64,000 bases of DNA from Hyphomicrobiales bacterium (GCA_900471525.1 UCEZ01000022.1:3716-67715), one strand, 5' to 3'; positions 53,836 to 62,754 are shown, numbered from the stretch's first letter. Notes: generated by a model from the sequence alone, not told the origin. Numbers and translations: made by a program.

Positions 53836-55725
53836 TTATTCCTTTGGCAGCCCCGCCGGTCTCAGGTGCTTTCTGAGCGCCGCGATCCGGAAGATGGCAT
53901 TGGCGGCGCCATAGCCGCGATATCCGCGCCGTTCGACGATTTCGAAGAAAAATCCTTCGCCATAGGTTGGGCTGTAGAGCTGGAAATATTCGCCATGCTC
54001 GTCACGATCGTAGAGGATGCTGTTGTCCTTCAGCCGTTCGGTGAGATGCGGATCGAGGCCGAAGCGGGCTTCGAGGTCGTCATAGTAATTCGGCGAAATA
54101 TGGAGCGCAGTGAAACCGTTGGCTGCAAGCGCTTGCGCGGTCGCGAAAATATCCTTGGTCTCGAAGGCAAGGTGCTGGATGCCGGAACCGAAGGTTTCGG
54201 CAATGAAATGACCGGCCAGAGTGTTGCGATTTTCCGCGCCGTTCATGGTGATCCTGAGCGACCCTTCCGCATTCTCCACGACCTGGCTGCGCACGATGCC
54301 CGAGGGATCGACGATGTCGACCACAGGCGTTTTATGCGCTTCAAAGATCGAGGTATAGAAGAGCAGCCAGGTCAGCAGTTCGTCATAGCGCATCGTCTGG
54401 GCGATATGATCGACGGCCACGAGGCCCGCCTCTTGGCCCAGCGTCTCCTCCTCTAGCGGATTGAACTCGATATCCCAGATGCGGCCCAGTTCCGAGGTCT
54501 TGTCGAGGAAATAAAGTACTCCGCCGCCGATACCGCGCACGGCAGGCATCTCGATCTCGCCCGCGTCGAGCGGCTGCTGAAAAGGCTCCGCGCCAAGCGC
54601 AACCGCTCTTGCGAAGGCATCCCGAGCGTCATCCACCACCAGTCCCATCGCATAGGCCGATGTTCCATGGACAAGATAGGACGAACCGGCAAAGCCGCGC
54701 AGGTCGCTGTTGACGACAAGATTGATTCCGCCCTGGCGAAACAGCGTCACATTCTTGGTCTTGTGCCTTGCCGCCTTGCGGAAACCGAGATTGACGATCA
54801 GCATCTCAAGCTGCGGTGCTTCCGCTTCCTCCACTGTGAACTCGACGAAGGCGACGCCCTCGACCTTGCTGCGCGGTGGCATTTGAGGGACCGGAAGGGC
54901 GGCGTCAGGTTGCGCGCGCTTCACCTGGTCGCCGAGATAGATCAGCGAACGACGCCCATCGACGGCGATCGCAGTCGGAGAACCGCCGCGGAACTGGTCG
55001 TTGAAAATCTCCAGTGAGAGATAGCCGTCGTAACCGGTCGCTGCCACGGCCTTCATGAAGTCCAGCACCGGCAAGTCGCCTTCGCCGGGCATGTTGCGGA
55101 AATGACGACTCCAATAAAGCAGGTCCATGTCGATCAGCGGCGCATCGGCCAGCTGGATGATGAAGATCTTTTCCTTCGGGATCGAGCGGATCGAGTTGAC
55201 GTCGATCTTGCGCGACAGCGTGTGGAAGCTGTCGAGGATCAATCCGATATTGGGATGGTCGGTGCGGCGAACGATTTCCCAGGCGTCCCGATGGTCGTTG
55301 ATATGGCGGCCCCAGGCCAGCGCCTCGTAGCCGACGCGAAGGCCGCGTTTTGCGGCCCGTTCGCCCAGTTCACGAAAATCGGCCGCGGCCCTGTCCAGCC
55401 CTCCGAGCGACGCGGGCGAGACATTGGAGCAGACGAGCACCAGGTCGGTGCCCATCTCCTGCATCAGATCGAATTTCCGCTCGGCCCGGTCGAATGTGCG
55501 GCTGCGCAGGGGCTCCGGCATGCCTTCAAAATCGCGAAACGGCTGGAACAGGGTGATCTCCAGCCCATGGTCGCGAACCATTTTTCCGACCTGCCGGGGG
55601 CTTTCGTCGAAGATCAGGAAGTCGTTCTCGAAAATCTCGACGCCGTCGAAACCGGCCTTGGCAATCGCCTCGAGTTTCTGCCTGAGATCGCCGCTCAAGG
55701 ACACGGTGGCTATCGAAGTTTTCAT
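53836..55725 (-). CDS. 3-dehydroshikimate dehydratase / HPPD-like fusion protein (QuiC-type)
   Basis: Two-domain protein of 629 residues. The N-terminal ~280 residues form a sugar-isomerase-like TIM barrel with metal ligands E134, D165, Q191 and E239, as in dehydroshikimate dehydratases, which make protocatechuate. The C-terminal part is a VOC domain like 4-hydroxyphenylpyruvate dioxygenase with iron ligands H440, H518 and E595 all present. ATG 55725 overlaps the shikimate dehydrogenase stop (ATGA); the open frame continues upstream but is not protein-like there. The architecture matches QuiC1 of Pseudomonas putida; whether the second domain is active is unknown. Confidence 0.9.
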   Translation of the reverse strand: MKTSIATVSLSGDLRQKLEAIAKAGFDGVEIFENDFLIFDESPRQVGKMVRDHGLEITLFQPFRDFEGMPEPLRSRTFDRAERKFDLMQEMGTDLVLVCSNVSPASLGGLDRAAADFRELGERAAKRGLRVGYEALAWGRHINDHRDAWEIVRRTDHPNIGLILDSFHTLSRKIDVNSIRSIPKEKIFIIQLADAPLIDMDLLYWSRHFRNMPGEGDLPVLDFMKAVAATGYDGYLSLEIFNDQFRGGSPTAIAVDGRRSLIYLGDQVKRAQPDAALPVPQMPPRSKVEGVAFVEFTVEEAEAPQLEMLIVNLGFRKAARHKTKNVTLFRQGGINLVVNSDLRGFAGSSYLVHGTSAYAMGLVVDDARDAFARAVALGAEPFQQPLDAGEIEMPAVRGIGGGVLYFLDKTSELGRIWDIEFNPLEEETLGQEAGLVAVDHIAQTMRYDELLTWLLFYTSIFEAHKTPVVDIVDPSGIVRSQVVENAEGSLRITMNGAENRNTLAGHFIAETFGSGIQHLAFETKDIFATAQALAANGFTALHISPNYYDDLEARFGLDPHLTERLKDNSILYDRDEHGEYFQLYSPTYGEGFFFEIVERRGYRGYGAANAIFRIAALRKHLRPAGLPKE

Positions 55726-56618
55726 CGACCTGTTCCCGTAGCTGTTTTGCAGAGCTCGGTAAAATGGGCGGTCATGCGCATAGCATCCGGTTCGACGCCA
55801 CAGAAAAGCTTGAACGCTGCCACGGCCTGAAACACCGTCATCCCGCCGCCGGGCAGGGTGCGGCAGCCAAGCCGGGCAGCAAGTGCCAGAAGTTCGGTCA
55901 CCAGCGGCATATAGACGATGTCGGCGACCCAATGACGGGGCTTGAGCCAGCTTTCCTCGATCGGCAGGCCCGGATGGTTCTTCATTCCGGTCGGCGTGGC
56001 GTGGATGAGCCCATCGGCGGTCCGCATCGCTTTGCCGACATCGGTGATCGCAAAGGCCCGTTCGGTGGAAAACCGGCTGTTCAGATCTTCCGCCAACCGC
56101 TCGGCGCGAGAGGCGTCCTGATCGAAGATCGACAGGTGCTCCATACCCAGTTTCATCGCCGCATGGGCAACGGCCACACCCGCGCCCCCGGCTCCCAAGA
56201 GTACGGCATGCTGCCGTGCCACGTCTGGGAGATTGCGGCGAAAACTTTCGTAGAAACCGTACCAGTCCGTGTTGTGTCCCGTTCGTTTTCCATCTTCGAA
56301 GACGACGGTATTGACCGCCCCCAGCATGCGCGCGTCTTCGGCGAGATCGGTCAGGTATTCAAGGACGATCTGCTTGCACGGATGGGTGATGTTGCTGCCC
56401 GCAAAGCCGCGCGCCTCCTGCTCGGCCAGAAGCTTGGGCAGGGCGCTGGGAGGCAGTCCGCGCTCGGTGAGGTCAAGAAGCTCATAGCGATAGTCGAAGC
56501 CCTGGAGCGTTCCCTCGCGCTCATGCAGGGCGGGGGATTTCGACGCCTGAATACCAGCGCCGATCAATCCCACCAGCACCTTGCGCTGTGTTTGCGATGT
56601 TCCGGTTGAACCAGTCAT
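55722..56618 (-). CDS. Shikimate/quinate dehydrogenase (AroE-like)
   Basis: Enzyme of 298 residues oxidising shikimate (and perhaps quinate) to the 3-dehydro acid. Catalytic K82 (NITHPCK) and D118 (NTDWYGF), and the cofactor motif GAGGAG (142-147) are present. It lies in a catabolic operon with dehydroshikimate dehydratase, so it probably runs in the oxidative direction and is not the biosynthetic AroE. ATG 56618 is preferred to GTG 56630 because AGGTGG is spaced eight bases from it. No 3-dehydroquinate dehydratase is in the window, so shikimate is a more direct substrate than quinate. Confidence 0.88.
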   Translation of the reverse strand: MTGSTGTSQTQRKVLVGLIGAGIQASKSPALHEREGTLQGFDYRYELLDLTERGLPPSALPKLLAEQEARGFAGSNITHPCKQIVLEYLTDLAEDARMLGAVNTVVFEDGKRTGHNTDWYGFYESFRRNLPDVARQHAVLLGAGGAGVAVAHAAMKLGMEHLSIFDQDASRAERLAEDLNSRFSTERAFAITDVGKAMRTADGLIHATPTGMKNHPGLPIEESWLKPRHWVADIVYMPLVTELLALAARLGCRTLPGGGMTVFQAVAAFKLFCGVEPDAMRMTAHFTELCKTATGTGR

Positions 56619-56631
56619 TGTGAGCGCCACC

Positions 56632-57393
56632 TTAATGATGAGCCAGGATTTCGCCGAGGAAGGCTTGGGTGCGCGGATGCGACGGATTGCGGAAGAATGT
56701 TTCCGGCGGCGCTTCCTCGATGATCTCGCCGGAGGCCATGAAGATCACGCGGTCGGCTACCTGTCGGGCAAAGCCCATTTCGTGCGTGACGCAGATCATC
56801 GTCATGCCGTCCCTGGCGAGGCCGATCATCGTGTCGAGGACTTCCTTGACCATTTCCGGATCGAGCGCACTGGTCGGCTCGTCGAACAGCATGGCTTTCG
56901 GCTCCATGCAGAGCGCCCGCGCAATGGCGACGCGCTGCTGTTGTCCGCCCGAAAGCTGGGCCGGGAATTTGTCGGCCTGATCGAGAATACGGACGCGTTC
57001 GAGATATTTGCGGGCGATTTTCTCGGCTTCCGCCTTGCCTGTTCCGCGCACCCGCATCGGCGCAAGCGTGCAGTTTTCCAGGATCGTCATGTGCGGAAAC
57101 AGGTTGAAGCTCTGGAACACCATGCCGACTTCACGCCGGACAGCGTCGATCGACTTGCCACTGTCATCCAGCTTTGTCCCCTCGACCATGATCGTGCCTT
57201 TCTCGATTTTCTCGAGCGCATTGATGCAACGGATAAGCGTGGACTTGCCGGATCCGGACGGCCCGCAAAGGACGATCTTCTCGCCTTTGCGAACCGTAAG
57301 GTTGATGTTCTTCAACGCATGGAATGCGCCGTACCATTTGTCCACGGCTTCCATGGATAGAAGCGGGCTTTGAGTGTCAGCGGCGTGCAGCAC
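56632..57393 (-). CDS. Polar-amino-acid-type ABC transporter ATP-binding protein (GlnQ family)
   Basis: ATPase of 253 residues: Walker [10 protein letters not shown], signature LSGGQQQR, Walker [16 protein letters not shown]-loop VTHEMGFAR. All features of the HisP/GlnQ family. It is 21 nt after the binding-protein gene and 13 nt ahead of shikimate dehydrogenase. Belongs to the importer with 57415-59640. Confidence 0.94.
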   Translation of the reverse strand: MLHAADTQSPLLSMEAVDKWYGAFHALKNINLTVRKGEKIVLCGPSGSGKSTLIRCINALEKIEKGTIMVEGTKLDDSGKSIDAVRREVGMVFQSFNLFPHMTILENCTLAPMRVRGTGKAEAEKIARKYLERVRILDQADKFPAQLSGGQQQRVAIARALCMEPKAMLFDEPTSALDPEMVKEVLDTMIGLARDGMTMICVTHEMGFARQVADRVIFMASGEIIEEAPPETFFRNPSHPRTQAFLGEILAHH

Positions 57394-57414
57394 GGCGATC
57401 TCCTGCGCAGAACG

Positions 57415-58257
57415 TTAGTTGACGGTGAAGGGGATGTTCGGGAGGGACTCGGGGAACTTCGGAACGTCCACCTTCATCCACTTCGCATAGACCTTGGCGT
57501 GCTCGCCATTCGCCATGATCTTGTCGAGGAAGGCGTTGGCGGCTTCGTTCCAGTCTTTTTCGCCAAGGCGGGTGCCGACGCCGTTGTAGGTCCGCAGGAA
57601 ATCGATCTTGCGCTCATAGGTGCCGGCGCTCGCCGCATCGAGCCGCTCCATGTAGAACACATTGCCGCCGACAGCCTGAACCTGGCCGGAAAGCAGCGCC
57701 TGGATGGTGGCCGCATCATCGTCGAAGCGGCGGACCGTTGCGTTGGAACCGACAGCGTCGGTGACGGCCTTGTCCTGTGCGCTTGACCGCGGTACGCCGA
57801 TATCGATGCCGGAAAGGTCGGTGACCTCGGCCATTTTCTTGTCCTTCGGTCCGTAGAGCGAGATCATGTTGCCGGCATACGGCTTGCTATACTGGATCGA
57901 CTTGGCTCGTTCCTCGGTCATCGCCATGGTGGCAAACAGGATATCGACCTTGCCGGTAACGAGCGCCGGGATGCGGTTGGCGACCGCGAGCGGTGCGAAT
58001 TCGACCTCAACGCCCAGCTCCTTGGCGAAGAGCTTGGCGATGTCGGCATCGAAGCCGTCCTGAACGCCGCTCGAATTGACGAAACCCCAGGGTGCGTTAT
58101 CGCCCTGAATACCGACGACGACCTTGCCCTTGGCCTTTGCCTCCTCCAGCGTTGCAGCCTGTGCAGGCATGGGCGACAGCCACGGGGCCATCACCAGAGC
58201 TGCGGCTGCGAACAGAATTCCACGGCGCTTCAGGCCGGTCTTGAAGCTGCTGATCAT
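57415..58257 (-). CDS. ABC transporter binding protein, family 3 (amino-acid type)
   Basis: Periplasmic protein of 280 residues. A signal peptide (RRGILFAAAALVMAPWLSPM, cleavage after AQA) precedes the family-3 pattern WGFVNSSGVQDGFDADIAKLFAKELGVEVEF. In amino-acid binders an Arg in the first lobe holds the alpha-carboxylate; here the region reads LFATMAMTEERAKSIQYSKPY. The operon context suggests that shikimate or quinate may be the ligand, an unusual substrate for this family; this is inference. Confidence 0.9.
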   Translation of the reverse strand: MISSFKTGLKRRGILFAAAALVMAPWLSPMPAQAATLEEAKAKGKVVVGIQGDNAPWGFVNSSGVQDGFDADIAKLFAKELGVEVEFAPLAVANRIPALVTGKVDILFATMAMTEERAKSIQYSKPYAGNMISLYGPKDKKMAEVTDLSGIDIGVPRSSAQDKAVTDAVGSNATVRRFDDDAATIQALLSGQVQAVGGNVFYMERLDAASAGTYERKIDFLRTYNGVGTRLGEKDWNEAANAFLDKIMANGEHAKVYAKWMKVDVPKFPESLPNIPFTVN

Positions 58258-58309
58258 TACCTTCTCCTCCTTGGTTGATTAGAGCTTGTGTGTTTGTTGG
58301 ATTGCCAAC

Positions 58310-58960
58310 TTACCGGGCGGCCTTGGCCATCCGATTTTCGAGCCGAGCCCCATAGAGGGACAGCGGCCAGCAAATGGTGAAGTAGATCGCGCCGACGATG
58401 CCAAAGATCAGCAGCGGCCTGTAGGTCTGGTTCGAGACGATCTGTCCGGCACGGGCGAGCTCGATGAAGCCGACGATGGCGGCAAGCGACGTGCCCTTGA
58501 TGAGCTGGACGAGAAAGCCGATCGTTGCCGGCAGCGAGACCTTGAAGGCCTGCGGCAGGACCACATCCTTCATCCGCGAGAGGTAGTGGAGTCCCAGCGC
58601 GTTGGCGGCTTCTGTCTGGCCCTTGGGTATGGCCTGTATGCCGCCGCGCCAGATTTCCCCGAGAAACGCGCTGGCATGGAGCGTGAAGGCGATTGCGACG
58701 GCCATCCAGGCTTCGATGCTGACACCGAGAAGCGCGATACCGTAGTAGACGACGAACAACTGCATCAGCAGCGGCGTGCCCTGAAAGACGGATATGTAAC
58801 CGGCGGCCGTTTTCCGCAGCGCCGAACGCTCAGACGTCCGGGCAAGGGCGATCCCAAGGCCGAAAACGCCGCCGCCGACGAAGCCGATGATGGAAAGCAG
58901 CAGTGTCCATTTCAGGCCCTGCGCCAGGAAGAGGATTTCATTCTGTCCGATAGCGCCCAT
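58310..58960 (-). CDS. Polar-amino-acid-type ABC transporter permease 2 (HisM/GlnP-like)
   Basis: Permease of 216 residues beginning MGAIGQNEILFLAQGLKWTL, with GEIWRGGIQAIPKGQTEAANALG, the family signature. GAGGAG lies before ATG 58960. A longer open frame to 59149 overlaps the first permease gene and is rejected. Confidence 0.92.
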   Translation of the reverse strand: MGAIGQNEILFLAQGLKWTLLLSIIGFVGGGVFGLGIALARTSERSALRKTAAGYISVFQGTPLLMQLFVVYYGIALLGVSIEAWMAVAIAFTLHASAFLGEIWRGGIQAIPKGQTEAANALGLHYLSRMKDVVLPQAFKVSLPATIGFLVQLIKGTSLAAIVGFIELARAGQIVSNQTYRPLLIFGIVGAIYFTICWPLSLYGARLENRMAKAAR

Positions 58961-58971
58961 CGTCCCGCTCC

Positions 58972-59640
58972 TCACCGTACCGGATAGCTGAAGAAATGCC
59001 GCGAGATCAGCGCAAACAGCCCCATCATCATCCACGAGATGACGAGGTACATGAGCGTGATGGCGAAATAGACCTCGAAGCTGCGGAACGTGTCGGACTC
59101 GATAATCTGTGCGACGGAGGTCAACTCGTAGGCCGCGATGGACGTGCACACTGAAGTGGTGAGCGTCAGCATGATGAACTGGCTGGTTAGCGAGGGATAA
59201 ATTGCCCTCAGCGCTGGCTTCAGCACGATCAGGCGGAAGACCTGCGTCTTGTGCAGGCCAAGCGCGAGACCGGCTTCAACCTGGCCCTTTTGGATGTTGT
59301 CGACACCGCCGCGAATGATCTCGATAGCATACGCGCCACCATTCAGGCCCAGCGCGATGATTGCCGTAATCGTTGGGTTCAGCCGGATGCCCATCATGGG
59401 CAAGGCGAAGAAAATGAAGAATATCTGTACCAGGAACGGCGTGTTGCGAACCACCTCGACGAAGGCGATGACCGCTGTGCGCAGGGGGCGGATGGATGAG
59501 GTCCTTGCCGCGACGCCAATCACGCCGATCACCAGCGCCAGCGACATGCCTGTGAGTGCAAGGCCGATCGTCGCCAGGGCCGCCATAAGCAGGTCGGGCA
59601 TCTTCTCGAAGACAACGCTGAAATCCAGCACGTAGTTCAT
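58972..59640 (-). CDS. Polar-amino-acid-type ABC transporter permease 1
   Basis: Permease of 222 residues beginning MNYVLDFSVVFEKMPDLLMA, with the family signature IEIIRGGVDNIQKGQVEAGLALG. GGGAGGAG precedes ATG 59640. First gene of the operon ABC importer, shikimate dehydrogenase, dehydroshikimate dehydratase, and divergent from the GntR regulator. Confidence 0.92.
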   Translation of the reverse strand: MNYVLDFSVVFEKMPDLLMAALATIGLALTGMSLALVIGVIGVAARTSSIRPLRTAVIAFVEVVRNTPFLVQIFFIFFALPMMGIRLNPTITAIIALGLNGGAYAIEIIRGGVDNIQKGQVEAGLALGLHKTQVFRLIVLKPALRAIYPSLTSQFIMLTLTTSVCTSIAAYELTSVAQIIESDTFRSFEVYFAITLMYLVISWMMMGLFALISRHFFSYPVR

Positions 59641-59742
59641 GATCAGGTTCTCCTCCCATGATCGGCCTTCTGGACGCGCAGCCAGAAAGCGACTTTTGCC
59701 ATTAATGACATTCGGCGAATACAAAATCAATATATGATTACG

Positions 59743-59759
59743 AAAATATCAGATATTTT
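59743..59759. promoter_or_regulatory. Palindrome, candidate GntR-family operator (importer side)
   Basis: AAAATATC, one A, GATATTTT: a perfect 17-bp palindrome 102 nt upstream of the first permease gene, within the AT-rich promoter region. Binding by the divergent GntR regulator is inferred from position. Confidence 0.5.
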
Positions 59760-59950
59760 AGAAATCGTATGGTGTTATTTTTGCGTTGGGGAGACGTGTC
59801 GTGCGCGTCAATTATGTCGTGATGGAGATGTGGCGTTTACTCCGGAGGCTGCAGCTTGGAGAAAATGTGCGATTATCGGCCGTGGGCAGTTGCGCGGGCA
59901 TGTTGAATTGTTTCATGCTCGCAACAGTGGCAGCTTGAATTCGGTGGGAG

Positions 59951-59967
59951 ATCCGATTATATCGGAT
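59951..59967. promoter_or_regulatory. Palindrome, candidate GntR-family operator (regulator side)
   Basis: ATCCGAT-TAT-ATCGGAT, a perfect 17-bp palindrome ending 14 nt before the first possible GntR start codon. It overlaps the likely ribosome-binding or promoter region, suiting autorepression. Confidence 0.5.
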
Positions 59968-59981
59968 GATATTCAAATCGT

Positions 59982-60665
59982 ATGAGAATGGCGCTGATGT
60001 CTACCATCGATCCCGGATTGGAAACCATCGGAGAAAGTGCCTATCGTCGGATACGTGCCGATATCATATTCGGTCGTGTGACGCCGGGTCAGAAACTCAA
60101 ACTCGACCGTTTGAAGGACACGTACGGCACAAGCATCAGCACACTCCGCGAAATCCTGAACAGGCTTTCTTCCGAAGGCCTCGTTCTTGCCGAAGGGCAG
60201 CGCGGCTTCGAGGTTTCGCCGGTCTCCGTTGCTGATCTGAAAGAGGTTGCGGCGCTGCGCTTGCTGCTGGAGACACATGCGCTTGAACAATCCATCGTTG
60301 ATGGCGACATGGAGTGGGAAGCCCGTCTCGTTTCGGCCCACTACAAGCTGGCGAGCATGGAGCGGCGCATGAAGGAAGGCGACATGAGCCAATCCGAAAC
60401 GTGGAAGCGTTACGACTGGGAGTTCCATCAGGCCCTGATCTCGGCCTGCGGCTCCAAATTGCTGATGGAAACCCACGCGGCCGTCTTCGATAAGTATCTG
60501 CGCTACCAGATGGTCGCGCTTTCCTATCGTGGCGATATTGCCGCGAAGGAACATCAGGCCCTCCTCGACTGCGCGCTGCGCCGGGACGCCGAGGCTGCCA
60601 AACAGGTTCTGGCTGTCCATATCCAGGCAGGTGTCGAACACGCACTGGCAGCCGGCACGCTGTGA
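59982..60665 (+). CDS. GntR family regulator (FCD/FadR subfamily)
   Basis: Regulator of 227 residues: winged helix at about 18-80 (YRRIRADIIFGRVTPGQKLKLDRLKDTYG), then an all-helical FCD effector domain with metal/ligand residues such as the Asp and His in YDWEFHQAL and the His in EHQALLDCAL. FCD regulators usually sense carboxylic acids, in keeping with shikimate or protocatechuate. Start could be 59982, 59991 (MALMST) or 60000 (MSTIDP); the shorter ones fit family length. Divergent from the importer operon. Confidence 0.9.
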   Translation: MRMALMSTIDPGLETIGESAYRRIRADIIFGRVTPGQKLKLDRLKDTYGTSISTLREILNRLSSEGLVLAEGQRGFEVSPVSVADLKEVAALRLLLETHALEQSIVDGDMEWEARLVSAHYKLASMERRMKEGDMSQSETWKRYDWEFHQALISACGSKLLMETHAAVFDKYLRYQMVALSYRGDIAAKEHQALLDCALRRDAEAAKQVLAVHIQAGVEHALAAGTL

Positions 60666-60958
60666 CTGTTGCTTCTGTTAAGCCAGTTTAACCGCTCGCG
60701 AGCGTAATTCGGAAAAGCCCGAATGCGGGCCGCTATCGATCCGTAAAGCCTAGTGCCCGGAGTGTTTCCGGCCTTTTCCCCCATGAACATTGAATGTTGG
60801 CGTTCAGCCAGTTGTCAGCTTTGGATGCGTTTGGTGACCAGATGCGAGGCGAAGCAGGCGTGTCCTAGACACCGCGATGCGTAGCCGAGTTTTTGAGCTC
60901 CAGGCAGCCGTGCATCTCCAGTCCCAAAACGCGCGGTCACTCAGGGAAAAGCAGGATC
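60666..60958. other. Intergenic stretch, 293 nt
   Basis: No gene, repeat or clear promoter is recognised. It must contain the promoter of the CmoA-like gene. Confidence 0.5.
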
Positions 60959-61717
60959 ATGAAGAAAGCACTGAACATCGTCCTCCAGACGGAACGCAAG
61001 GACACAGTCTTCAGTCAGGACGAGCCGTCCGTAGGAGATTTTTCCTTCAATGCGAAGGTGGCCGACGTCTTCGACGACATGGTCAGTCGCTCCGTACCAC
61101 ACTACGAAGAAATGCAACGCATGGTCTGCGAACTGGCGCAGGACTTCGCCAAGCCCAACACCAGCCTCTACGATATTGGCTGCTCGACCGCGACGACGCT
61201 TTTGACGCTGGATCCGATCCTCGATCCCAGCGTGAAGTTCGTCGGCGTCGACAACGCACCCGACATGCTGGAAAAAGCGCGGCAGAAGATCGCCCAGACC
61301 GGCACGCAACGGCCTATAGAATTGCAGACCGCTGATCTGCACCAGGGCTTCTACATGGAGAATGCCAGCGTCGTCACAATGCTGCTCACCCTGCAGTTCA
61401 TTCGCCCGCTCTACCGCGAGCGGATGATGAAGACGATCTACTCCGGCTTGAACGATCAGGGCTGTCTGCTCTTGATCGAAAAGCTGACGAGCGAGGATAC
61501 GACGTTCAACCGCCTGTTCATTCAGCACTATTACGATTTCAAGCGGCGCAATGGCTATTCGGAGATCGAGATATCGAAGAAACGCGAAGCGTTGGAAAAC
61601 GTCCTTATCCCCTATCGCTTGGAGGAGAACGTCCTGCTTTTGAAGGAAACAGGATTCCGGCACGTCGAGATATTTTTCCGCTGGTACAACTTCTGCGGCA
61701 TCATCGCTGTCAAATAA
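60959..61717 (+). CDS. CmoA-like carboxy-S-adenosylmethionine synthase homologue
   Basis: SAM-dependent enzyme of 252 residues. In gamma-proteobacteria CmoA converts SAM and prephenate to carboxy-SAM for tRNA uridine-34 modification. Similarity runs through the protein: DTVFSQDEPSVGDFSFNAKV at the start, SVPHYEEM, the SAM motif YDIGCSTAT (71-79), LTLQFIRP, and FKRRNGYSEIEISKKREALE, nearly as in E. coli CmoA. No cmoB is adjacent; the next gene is a membrane methyltransferase. ATG 60959 follows AGGA; an upstream in-frame start at 60893 adds non-conserved residues. Confidence 0.82.
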   Translation: MKKALNIVLQTERKDTVFSQDEPSVGDFSFNAKVADVFDDMVSRSVPHYEEMQRMVCELAQDFAKPNTSLYDIGCSTATTLLTLDPILDPSVKFVGVDNAPDMLEKARQKIAQTGTQRPIELQTADLHQGFYMENASVVTMLLTLQFIRPLYRERMMKTIYSGLNDQGCLLLIEKLTSEDTTFNRLFIQHYYDFKRRNGYSEIEISKKREALENVLIPYRLEENVLLLKETGFRHVEIFFRWYNFCGIIAVK

Positions 61718-61728
61718 TCGAGAAGAAA

Positions 61729-62472
61729 ATGAAACCCTTGATGATATCCATTGGAAACTTTCTGTTCCGGTACCGAAACCAGGTTTTCCCGCTGATCATC
61801 GTCGCGCTCTTTCTCTCTGCAGTCCCAGCAACAGAGATATTTGGCAGTGCAAAGCTTGAATCTGCGGTCCATTTTGCCGCTTGGCTCATCGCCTTGTCCG
61901 GCCTGCTGCTGCGTGCGACGGTGATCGGATACGCCTATATCCAACGCGGCGGCCTGAACAAAAAAGTCTATGCCAAGAACCTCGTCACGGAAGGCATGTT
62001 CAGCATCTGCCGCAACCCGCTCTATGTCGGCAATGTGCTGATCTATTCCGCCGTCTTCCTGATCCATGGCAATCCGGCGGTGATGATCATCGGCATCCTT
62101 TTGTTCTGCTTTATGTATCAATGTATCGTTTATGCAGAGGAAGCCTTTCTTGAAGACAAGTTCGGCGAGGGATACAAGGCCTATTGCTCTGATGTCCCGC
62201 GCTGGATTCCGCGCCTCGGTAGATTCTCGCAAGCCACGGAAGGCATGGTCTTCAATGTCAAACGCGTCATCGCCAAGGACTATTCGACCGCATCCGCCAC
62301 GCTGATCACCTTGCTGCTGGCAGCAATTTACGAACATGCGGCTGGAGCGGATCCGGATAACGTTCGGTATCTCTCCGTCCTCGTGGCGCTGATCATTCTC
62401 ACAGGTGCGGCAACGGCGCTGATCAGCCAGCTCAAGAAACGTGGTGTTTTCAGCGAGAACAAAACCGCTTGA
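61729..62472 (+). CDS. Membrane methyltransferase, isoprenylcysteine/phospholipid type (ICMT/PEMT-like)
   Basis: Integral membrane protein of 247 residues with about five to six hydrophobic segments. The C-terminal half has the family pattern: GMFSICRNPLYVGNVLIY (SAM-binding RNP motif), then EEAFLEDKFGEGYKAYCSDVPRWIP. Such enzymes methylate isoprenylcysteine, phospholipid headgroups or other membrane-bound acceptors. It lies 11 nt after the CmoA-like gene, so the two are co-transcribed and might share the SAM-derived cofactor. The acceptor is unknown. Confidence 0.84.
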   Translation: MKPLMISIGNFLFRYRNQVFPLIIVALFLSAVPATEIFGSAKLESAVHFAAWLIALSGLLLRATVIGYAYIQRGGLNKKVYAKNLVTEGMFSICRNPLYVGNVLIYSAVFLIHGNPAVMIIGILLFCFMYQCIVYAEEAFLEDKFGEGYKAYCSDVPRWIPRLGRFSQATEGMVFNVKRVIAKDYSTASATLITLLLAAIYEHAAGADPDNVRYLSVLVALIILTGAATALISQLKKRGVFSENKTA

Positions 62473-62754
62473 GGGGACTGCCGGCTCCGCAACTATGCCG
62501 AGCCAGCACAAGCGCGTCCTCATGCTCGGCCGGTGGCTGCAAGCCCCGGTCGCACGTATAACCACTGATAGTGACCCAAAACGGGGATTGGTTAACCCCG
62601 CGTTAACGCCCCTCGACGGTTTGCCGCAACCAATGGCAATCCTTGGTTGGGAAAATGTTGCGCTGCGATAGTGTGGGCACAGCATCGGCGCCGATTCTAT
62701 CAACATGCAATGGTCGCCGCCGGTTGTCATCAGCAGCACCGACAGGAGACCGCC
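62473..62754. other. Intergenic stretch, 282 nt
   Basis: Promoter region of the glycanase gene. GTTAAC occurs twice within 20 nt (62592-62608), but I see no recognised regulatory element. Confidence 0.45.

Larger units (their letters stand above)
59641..59981. other. Divergent regulatory region, 341 nt
   Basis: AT-rich gap between the importer operon and the GntR gene, without a supported gene. Besides the two palindromes listed separately, AAATCGTATG occurs as a direct repeat at 59762-59771 and 59975-59984. Confidence 0.65.

Noticed and set aside
55726..55932. Upstream extension of the dehydroshikimate dehydratase frame.
   Set aside because: The added residues are Arg/His/Cys-rich and read through the shikimate dehydrogenase gene in another frame; the conserved protein begins at 55725 with an ATGA overlap.
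62592..62608. Two GTTAAC hexamers upstream of the glycanase gene as an operator.
   Set aside because: The hexamer is self-complementary and short; the spacing has no family precedent I can name.
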